From: Pseudomonas lundensis
Lineage (GTDB): Bacteria > Pseudomonadota > Gammaproteobacteria > Pseudomonadales > Pseudomonadaceae
Assembly (NCBI RefSeq): GCF_002269125.1
Contig: NZ_NQKI01000034.1
Span: forward strand, 1 to 48,344
Direction of reading: 5' to 3'
DNA length: 48,344 bases
Shown: piece by piece, positions 43,164 to 48,344 of the stretch
Numbering within the stretch: position 1 is the first letter of the stretch
How the letters are laid out: every line of letters begins with the position of its first letter
Notes under the pieces: model-generated
Database searches by the model: none
The model's input: only the letters and a program-made list of their open reading frames with translations
What the model was told of the DNA's origin: nothing
Program-made: the position numbers and the translations under genes

Positions 43164-43733
43164 ATGAGCGAGCCGGTTGACGTCAGTAATCTGTTGGCGC
43201 AAATCCCGAGAGCCGACAAGGGATTGCCGCCGGTTCATCTGTGGGACACCGCGTTTTGTGGTGATATCGACATGCGCATCGCCCGTGATGGCACGTGGTA
43301 TTACATGGGAACGCCGATCGGTCGTAAGCCAATGGTCAAATTGTTCTCGACCATAATTCGTCGCGATGGTGATGATTATTTTCTGATCACACCGGTGGAA
43401 AAAGTCGGCATAAAGGTCGATGACGCGCCATTTGTGGCAGTTGCACTGGATGTGCAGGGGGAGGGAGAGCAGCAGGTGCTGCGATTCATCACTAATGTGG
43501 ATGATCTGATTGAGGCGGGTCCTGAGCATCCGGTGCGGGTAGCGATCGACCCTGTCACTCAGGAGCCCTCGCCCTACCTACGGGTGCGCCGGAATCTGGA
43601 AGCCTTGATCCATCGCAATGTGTTCTACCAGTTGGTAGAGCTGGCGCAAACGCGACCGATTGACGGTCAGTTGTGGTTCGGCGTCTGGAGCCATGGGGAG
43701 TTTTTCCCCATCGCCCCGGACCCGGGTGCGTAA
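43164..43733 (+). CDS. DUF1285 protein
   Basis: 189 aa, no signal peptide. DUF1285 family: PVHLWDTAFCGDIDMRIARDG, GTPIGRKPMVKLFSTIIRRD, DYFLITPVEKVGIKVDD. Function unknown; a structure-only family as far as I recall. Strong GAGGGA site. Converges on the alcohol dehydrogenase gene with only four bases between their stops and no terminator visible. Confidence 0.85.
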   Translation: MSEPVDVSNLLAQIPRADKGLPPVHLWDTAFCGDIDMRIARDGTWYYMGTPIGRKPMVKLFSTIIRRDGDDYFLITPVEKVGIKVDDAPFVAVALDVQGEGEQQVLRFITNVDDLIEAGPEHPVRVAIDPVTQEPSPYLRVRRNLEALIHRNVFYQLVELAQTRPIDGQLWFGVWSHGEFFPIAPDPGA

Positions 43734-43737
43734 ACGC

Positions 43738-44802
43738 TTAGGCTTTCAGCGTTTTCATATCAATCACAAAGCGGTATTTCACGTCGCCTTTCTGCACGCG
43801 TTCAAACGCCTGATTGATGTTTTTGATGTCGAGCATTTCGATGTCGCAAGTAATACCGTTGGCTGCGCTGAAGTCGAGCATTTCCTGAGTCTCAGCGATC
43901 CCACCAATCAACGACCCGGCCAGCACGCGGCGTTTGAATACCAGATTGAAGGCGTTGACAGCAGGTTCAATCGGTTCGATCAGGCCCACCAGAATATGCA
44001 CCCCGTCAAAACGCAGGGTTTCGAGGTAGGGGTTTAGGTCGTGTTTCACCGGAATGGTGTCCAGCAAGAAGTCGAAGCTGCCAGCAGCGGCCTTCATTTG
44101 CTCGGCATCGGTGGACACGATCACGTGATCGGCTCCCTGACGACGGGCTTCCTCGGCCTTGGCGGCGGAGCGGGTGAACAAGGTCACTTCAGCGCCCATG
44201 GCCTTGGCGAACTTGATGCCCATATGGCCCAGGCCGCCCATGCCCAGTACACCCACCTTGTCGCCCGGCTCAACCCCGTAGTGTTGCAGGGGCGAGTAGG
44301 TGGTAATGCCGGCACACAGCAGCGGTGCTGCGCTCGCCGGGTCAAGGTTTTCCGGGATGCGCACCACGAAATCTTCGCGTACCACGATGCTGTCCGAGTA
44401 GCCGCCCATGGTGGTGGTGCCATCGATGCGGTCCGGCGAGCCGTACGTTTGGGTAAAACCTTCGAGGCAATATTGCTCCAGGTCTTCCTTGCACGCGGAG
44501 CATTCGCGGCACGAGTCGACCATGCAGCCCACTCCAACCAGATCGCCCACGTTGTACTTGGTCACGGCGCTGCCCACTGCAGTCACTTTGCCGACGATTT
44601 CGTGGCCCGGCATTACCGGGTAAACGGCAAAGCCCCAATCGTTATGCACTTGGTGAATATCGGAGTGGCACACGCCGCAGTACATGACCTCGATGGCGAC
44701 GTCGTCCGGGCGCGGCGCGCGACGGTTGAACTGCATCGGCGTCAAAGGAGCGGAAGCGGTTTTAGCGGCGTAGCCGATGGCGTTATAGGTGACGTTGGAC
44801 AT
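43738..44802 (-). CDS. Zinc-dependent NAD(P)H alcohol dehydrogenase/aldehyde reductase (CAD family)
   Basis: 354-aa medium-chain dehydrogenase. Catalytic zinc: Cys in YCGVCHSDIHQVHNDWG, then PGHEIVGKV. Structural zinc: CRECSACKEDLEQYC. Cofactor fold LGMGGLGHMGIKFAKAMGAE followed by TRS, a pattern favouring NADP(H). Closest in type to the E. coli YahK/Ahr broad aldehyde reductases. The ATG at 44802 has GAGG upstream. Divergent from an AraC regulator with repeat operators between; probably detoxifies aldehydes under its control (inference). Confidence 0.9.
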   Translation of the reverse strand: MSNVTYNAIGYAAKTASAPLTPMQFNRRAPRPDDVAIEVMYCGVCHSDIHQVHNDWGFAVYPVMPGHEIVGKVTAVGSAVTKYNVGDLVGVGCMVDSCRECSACKEDLEQYCLEGFTQTYGSPDRIDGTTTMGGYSDSIVVREDFVVRIPENLDPASAAPLLCAGITTYSPLQHYGVEPGDKVGVLGMGGLGHMGIKFAKAMGAEVTLFTRSAAKAEEARRQGADHVIVSTDAEQMKAAAGSFDFLLDTIPVKHDLNPYLETLRFDGVHILVGLIEPIEPAVNAFNLVFKRRVLAGSLIGGIAETQEMLDFSAANGITCDIEMLDIKNINQAFERVQKGDVKYRFVIDMKTLKA

Positions 44803-44868
44803 GGAGAACCTCGCGAAACGTTGACTGTAAACAAGGAGGTGATTTTGCGCCCGCCTGCCTGTCAGGAC

Positions 44869-44910
44869 TATGACGATTCCTCCGCCTGTTATGCCTATTC
44901 CTCCGGCGTG
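44869..44910. promoter_or_regulatory. Tandem 21-bp direct repeat, likely AraC-family operator
   Basis: Two adjoining 21-bp units (44869-44889 and 44890-44910) agree at 15 of 21 positions, including TATG and ATTCCTCCG. A third partial copy, CCTGTCTATTCCTC, is at 44954-44967, just before the AraC start. A 21-bp spacing puts the cores on one DNA face, as at the araI half-sites in E. coli. Confidence 0.6.
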
Positions 44911-44983
44911 TCGGGGTGGATCTGGTTTTAACCGTCAATTCTGCGAAGATGCGCCTGTCTATTCCTCTTGTGAAGTTGTCTGC

Positions 44984-45880
44984 ATGTTTTTGACTCGCCA
45001 CCGCGACGAGAATGCCACGCTGGTTTCATTGATCCAGCCGTTGGCCTCGCAAATCGGTTTTGTATCGACATTGTTGCCCGAAGTGCGCGTGGTTTCTGCC
45101 TGTCGGGCAGTGGCGCGCATGCCGCAGATTTATGAGCCTAGCCTAATGGTCATCGCTCAGGGCAGTAAGTTGGCCTATCTCGGACAGCGGACACTGGAAT
45201 ATGGCGCAGGGCATTATCTGGTGCAGGCGTTATCCGTCCCGTTCGAGTGTGAGACCTTTGCATCTGAGCAAGTTCCCCTGCTGGGTGTGGCCATCAGTAT
45301 TGACCGCGCCGTGCTCGGTGAGTTGGTGCTGGCAATGGGGCGTGATCCTGATCGCAACGCTATTGCTCAAACGCCCGAGTCCATGACCTCAGCCGTGCTA
45401 GATGACGAAATGCGCCAAGCGGTTGAGCGGTTACTGCGCTGTCTGCACGACCCTTTGGAGTGCCGGATCATGGGCAAGGCGCGGTTGCGCGAAGTGCTCT
45501 TTGCGGCCTTGCGAGGACCGCAGGCAGGCGTATTGCGCGCGCTGGTCGAGCAGCAAGGCCAGTTCGCACGGGTGGCAGCGTCCCTCAGTCATTTACACGA
45601 ACATTTCGCTGAGCCATTGAATGTCGAGACGCTGGCGCGTTGCGCGAACATGAGCGCCTCCACTTTTCATGAGCATTTCAAGCGCAGTACGCTGTTGTCG
45701 CCCGTGCAGTACCTCAAGCGCTTGCGCTTATTGCGGGCTCAGCAGTTGCTGTTGAATGAGGGCTTGGGCGTTGCGCAAGTGGCAGAGCGGGTGGGTTATC
45801 AAAGTACGTCGCAGTTCAGCCGCGAGTACAAACGCTATTTCGAGCGCAGTCCGGGGCATGAAGGGGCGGGAGGATTGTAG
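44984..45880 (+). CDS. AraC-family transcriptional regulator (YqhC-like)
   Basis: 298 aa. N-terminal AraC_N-type domain (PF06719-like: RVVSACRAVARMPQIYEPSLMVIAQGSK, YLVQALSVPFECET) and C-terminal double helix-turn-helix (LNVETLARCANMSASTFHEHFKR, GVAQVAERVGYQSTSQFSREYKR). E. coli YqhC, of this type, activates aldehyde reductase genes. The same role for the divergent dehydrogenase is inferred from placement and the repeats. The ATG at 44984 was chosen because upstream frame would run through the operator; its ribosome site is weak. Confidence 0.88.
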   Translation: MFLTRHRDENATLVSLIQPLASQIGFVSTLLPEVRVVSACRAVARMPQIYEPSLMVIAQGSKLAYLGQRTLEYGAGHYLVQALSVPFECETFASEQVPLLGVAISIDRAVLGELVLAMGRDPDRNAIAQTPESMTSAVLDDEMRQAVERLLRCLHDPLECRIMGKARLREVLFAALRGPQAGVLRALVEQQGQFARVAASLSHLHEHFAEPLNVETLARCANMSASTFHEHFKRSTLLSPVQYLKRLRLLRAQQLLLNEGLGVAQVAERVGYQSTSQFSREYKRYFERSPGHEGAGGL

Positions 45881-45944
45881 CGAGCAGTTCTTGCGTGCCT
45901 GTCGCCACTAAAAGCAGCGTAAGACTGTTGATGATTGCGTGAGT

Positions 45945-45962
45945 GGCCCCGATAGCGGGGCC
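45945..45962. terminator. Hairpin between araC-type gene and ETF-QO
   Basis: GGCCCCG, loop ATAG, CGGGGCC: a perfect 7-bp GC stem between two converging genes. No T run follows on either strand, so it may act as a weak or factor-assisted terminator only. Confidence 0.4.
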
Positions 45963-46011
45963 GCTCGTGACATCTTGTCGTCTCTTCAGCGGCTAAGTGG
46001 CCGCTTCAGGC

Positions 46012-47676
46012 TTACATATTCGGGTAAGTCGGGCCGCCAGCCCCTTCTGGGGTAACCCAAGTGATGTTCTGCGACGGGTCTTTGATGTCGCACGTTTTGC
46101 AATGAACGCAGTTTTGCGCGTTGATCTGGAAGCGCTTCTCACCGCTTTCCTGAGTGATCACTTCATACACGCCCGCCGGGCAGTAGCGTTGAGCCGGCTC
46201 ATCGTACAGCGGCAGGTTGACGCTGATTGGGATGTTCGGATCGCGCAGCTTGAGGTGACAAGGCTGTTCTTCTTCATGGTTGGTGCTGGAGAGGAACACT
46301 GAACTGAGTTTGTCGAAGCTGAGCTTGCCGTCGGGTTTCGGGTAGTCGATCTTCTTACAGTCTTTGGCCAGCTTCAGGCACGCGTAGTCTGGCTTGTTGT
46401 CGTGCAACGTGAACGGCAGTTTGCCGCCGAAGAGGTTCTGATCCATCCAGTTGAAACCGCCGCCCAGGATAGGGCCGAACTTGTGCAGCGCCGGACCGAA
46501 GTTACGGCTGGCGAACAACTCGTCAAACAGCCAACTGCCTTTGAAGGCTTCAACGTACGTATTGAGCGCATCACCGCCTTCGGAACCGGCGAGCAGCGCA
46601 TCAGCCACTGCATCGGCGGCGAGCATGCCGGACTTCATCGCCGTGTGGCTGCCCTTGATTTTGGAGAAGTTCAGCGTGCCCAAATCGCAACCGATCAATG
46701 CGCCGCCGTTGAAGACCATTTTAGGCAGCGAGTTCAAGCCGCCCTTGCAAATGGCTCGGGCGCCGTAACTGATGCGCTTGCCGCCTTCAAGGTACTGCTT
46801 GAGCACCGGGTGATGCTTGAGGCGCTGGAACTCATCGAACGGCGAAAGGAAGGTGTTGCTGTAGGACAGGTCAACAATCAGGCCGACCACGACCTGGTTG
46901 TTTTCCAGGTGATACAGGAAAGAGCCGCCGGTGTTCTCGCTGCTCATAACGTCCAGAGGCCAGCCCGCGGTGTGAACCACAAGGCCGGGCTGATGTTTGG
47001 ACGGGTCGATTTCCCAGATTTCTTTCAGGCCGATACCGTAGTGCTGACTGTCTGCGTCGGCGTCCAGCTTGAAGCGTTCGATCAGTTGTTTACCAAGGTG
47101 ACCGCGGCAGCCTTCTGCGAACAGCGTGTACTTGCCGCGCAGTTCCATGCCCGGGGTGTACAGGCCTTCTTTTGGGTTGCCTTCTCGGTCAACACCCAAG
47201 TCGCCAGTGATGATCCCGCGGACCACGTTGTTTTCATCAAGCAGGACGTCTTGTGCGGCAAAGCCGGGATAGATTTCCACGCCCAGGTTCTCGGCCTGTT
47301 GCGCCAGCCAGCGGCACAGGTTGCCCAGCGAGATGATGTAGTTGCCTTCGTTGTGCATGGTCTTGGGCACAAAGAAGTCCGGCACCTTGGTCGAGGTGGT
47401 ATCACTGCGCAGTACATAAATATCGTCGCGGGTGACCGGTGTATTGAGTGGAGCGCCCAGTTCTTTCCAGTCCGGGAACAATTCGTTCAGGGCGCGGGGT
47501 TCAAACACGGCGCCAGACAGGATGTGTGCACCGACTTCAGAGCCTTTTTCAACCACGCAGACGCTGATTTCGTTACCGGCTTCGGCGGCCTTCTGCTTCA
47601 AACGGCAGGCGGCGGACAAACCGGCAGGGCCGGCGCCGACGATGACCACGTCGAATTCCATGTATTCGCGTTCCAC
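46012..47676 (-). CDS. Electron-transfer flavoprotein:ubiquinone oxidoreductase
   Basis: Membrane-bound enzyme passing electrons from reduced ETF to ubiquinone. 554 aa, full length. FAD site VIVGAGPAGLSAACRLK at the N-terminus. The C-terminal [4Fe-4S] ligands are Cys in YCPAGVYEV and NCVHCKTCDIKDPSQNI. Ubiquinone and membrane elements lie between. The start is a GTG at 47676 with TAGGAG eight bases upstream; an ATG at 47661 is the alternative. Corresponds to PA2953 (recalled), divergent from etfB. Confidence 0.95.
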   Translation of the reverse strand: MEREYMEFDVVIVGAGPAGLSAACRLKQKAAEAGNEISVCVVEKGSEVGAHILSGAVFEPRALNELFPDWKELGAPLNTPVTRDDIYVLRSDTTSTKVPDFFVPKTMHNEGNYIISLGNLCRWLAQQAENLGVEIYPGFAAQDVLLDENNVVRGIITGDLGVDREGNPKEGLYTPGMELRGKYTLFAEGCRGHLGKQLIERFKLDADADSQHYGIGLKEIWEIDPSKHQPGLVVHTAGWPLDVMSSENTGGSFLYHLENNQVVVGLIVDLSYSNTFLSPFDEFQRLKHHPVLKQYLEGGKRISYGARAICKGGLNSLPKMVFNGGALIGCDLGTLNFSKIKGSHTAMKSGMLAADAVADALLAGSEGGDALNTYVEAFKGSWLFDELFASRNFGPALHKFGPILGGGFNWMDQNLFGGKLPFTLHDNKPDYACLKLAKDCKKIDYPKPDGKLSFDKLSSVFLSSTNHEEEQPCHLKLRDPNIPISVNLPLYDEPAQRYCPAGVYEVITQESGEKRFQINAQNCVHCKTCDIKDPSQNITWVTPEGAGGPTYPNM

Positions 47677-47800
47677 AGGCTATCTCCTACTCAAGGCTCA
47701 ACGGTATTTTTCTAATTGGAGGTTTGGCGTTTCATCCATTATTTCCTCGGCGCTCGCTGAAGACGCAATGGATGACGCACCGCTCTCTCTAAGGGGCGGC

Positions 47801-47829
47801 ATTATATCTACACCACCCGCGGGGTCCAA
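47801..47829 (-). promoter_or_regulatory. Sigma70 promoter of ETF-QO
   Basis: Minus strand TTGGAC (47824-47829), 17 bases, TATAAT (47801-47806, perfect -10). Start near 47794, leaving a leader of about 118 bases. Confidence 0.8.
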
Positions 47830-47831
47830 TA

Positions 47832-47845
47832 CAAACGTTTGTTTG
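47832..47845. promoter_or_regulatory. PsrA-type operator upstream of ETF-QO
   Basis: CAAAC, four bases, GTTTG matches the PsrA consensus G/CAAAC-N2-4-GTTTG/C. It also contains the perfect palindrome ACAAACGTTTGT. It lies two bases upstream of the -35. PsrA, a TetR-family fatty-acid-responsive regulator, is known to control etf genes in Pseudomonas. Confidence 0.65.
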
Positions 47846-48102
47846 AAATCCCTGCAACCCAGACAAATCAATGACGCGCGGCTCTAAAGTGGCCGATTTG
47901 CTGTATTGACCGCAAAAGGCGTTCCGGTCAAGATACGGGCGGTTTTGCGCTCGCCGTAGGCTGATTGTTGGTTTCAAGAGCACCTCTAAAGACAGGGCAC
48001 AGGCATTAGCCTGATGGGGCCTGCCATTTTTTGAGCGAAGTTTACACGTCATTGCGATGAATGACTTGCCAGTCACATCCGATAAGCGGTCGCAAAGGGA
48101 AG

Positions 48103-48131
48103 TTTTGGGCACGCGTCCTTCTTTATATAAG
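48103..48131 (+). promoter_or_regulatory. Possible etfB promoter
   Basis: TTTTGG (48103-48108), 17 bases, TATAAG (48126-48131), about 100 bases before the etfB ATG. Good -10, poor -35. Confidence 0.35.
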
Positions 48132-48234
48132 CAGGGCAAGGCAACGATCTTTGGAGGTGCCCTTGTGCTGATGAGCATCAACCGCCAGGTTCGCCTAGGC
48201 GACTTTCTTTTCACCGGAGAGTAACGAGGAATCC

Positions 48235-48344
48235 ATGAAGGTTCTTGTAGCTGTCAAACGAGTGGTCGATTACAACGTTAAAGTTCGCGTCAAAGCGGAC
48301 AACTCCGGCGTTGACCTCGCCAACGTCAAGATGTCGATGAACCC
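48235..48344 (+). CDS. etfB: Electron-transfer flavoprotein beta subunit, 3' truncated by window end
   Basis: Only the first 36 codons are present: MKVLVAVKRVVDYNVKVRVK, then DLANVKMSMN, the usual EtfB N-terminus with the AMP-binding strand. GAGGA stands just before the ATG. The ETF heterodimer carries electrons from FadE-type dehydrogenases to ETF-QO, encoded divergently. Confidence 0.93.
   Translation, partial: MKVLVAVKRVVDYNVKVRVKADNSGVDLANVKMSMN

Larger units (their letters stand above)
47677..48234. other. Divergent ETF-QO/etfB control region
   Basis: 558 bases without a supportable gene. On the ETF-QO side are a strong promoter and an inverted CAAAC/GTTTG box. On the etfB side only a modest promoter is visible. 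The middle (about 47880-48100) shows no further element that I can name. Confidence 0.6.

Noticed and set aside
46402..47715. 437-codon plus-strand frame opposite ETF-QO
   Set aside because: Antisense shadow of a conserved gene; it would read through the ETF-QO ribosome site.

Overview
The window is a chromosomal segment of a Pseudomonas, most likely of the P. fluorescens/P. fragi side of the genus. This rests on gene order and protein similarity recalled from that genus. From position 16 kb onward the order matches P. aeruginosa PA2984 to PA2952: comEC, exbB/exbD, lpxK, kdsB, murB, rne/rluC, sppA, maf, yceD-rpmF-plsX-fabDG-acpP-fabF, pabC-mltG-tmk-holB-tatD, etf genes. The 9.8-15.3 kb block matches PA2817 to PA2811. 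No phage, insertion sequence, integrase or CRISPR array was seen.

Layout. 1-3.2 kb: end of a tRNA-Gly and a quaternary-amine (betaine/choline-type) ABC importer operon. 3.2-8.0 kb: a giant DUF6543 (dermonecrotic-toxin-like) gene, the most accessory-looking gene here. 8.0-9.7 kb: a frameshifted alanyl-tRNA editing gene divergent from a LysR regulator. 9.8-15.9 kb: a PA2817-like protein, FadE acyl-CoA dehydrogenase, a glutathione transferase, a YadG/YadH-type ABC exporter and a DUF2062 membrane protein. 16-23.5 kb: comEC, then a tightly overlapping envelope operon (exbB-exbD-lpxK-trm112-kdsB-ptp-murB) and a lytic-transglycosylase-like lipoprotein. 23.5-30.5 kb: rne and rluC diverging from a 710-base gap, a HAD phosphatase, sppA, and maf reading back. 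30.6-40.4 kb: the fatty-acid, folate, peptidoglycan and replication operon. 40.4-43.7 kb: the RgsA small RNA, a TetR regulator, a MoaA-like radical SAM enzyme, a DUF4823 lipoprotein and a DUF1285 protein. 43.7-45.9 kb: an alcohol dehydrogenase divergent from an AraC regulator. 46-48.3 kb: ETF-ubiquinone oxidoreductase divergent from etfB, which runs off the end.

How it fits together. FadE passes electrons to ETF, and ETF-QO passes them to ubiquinone, so both ends of beta-oxidation electron transfer are present. The ETF-QO promoter carries a PsrA-type box. Fatty-acid synthesis lies between them, and the RgsA gene 6 kb away can pair with the acpP ribosome binding site over about 20 bases. Further regulatory signals are a tandem 21-bp repeat between the alcohol dehydrogenase and its likely AraC regulator, a very long rne leader, two apparently leaderless starts (yceD, rluC), and a hairpin before the MoaA-like gene. 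pilZ, which follows holB in P. aeruginosa, is absent from its usual slot.

All promoter, terminator and pairing calls were made by eye. Product names rest on motifs and remembered families, not on searches.
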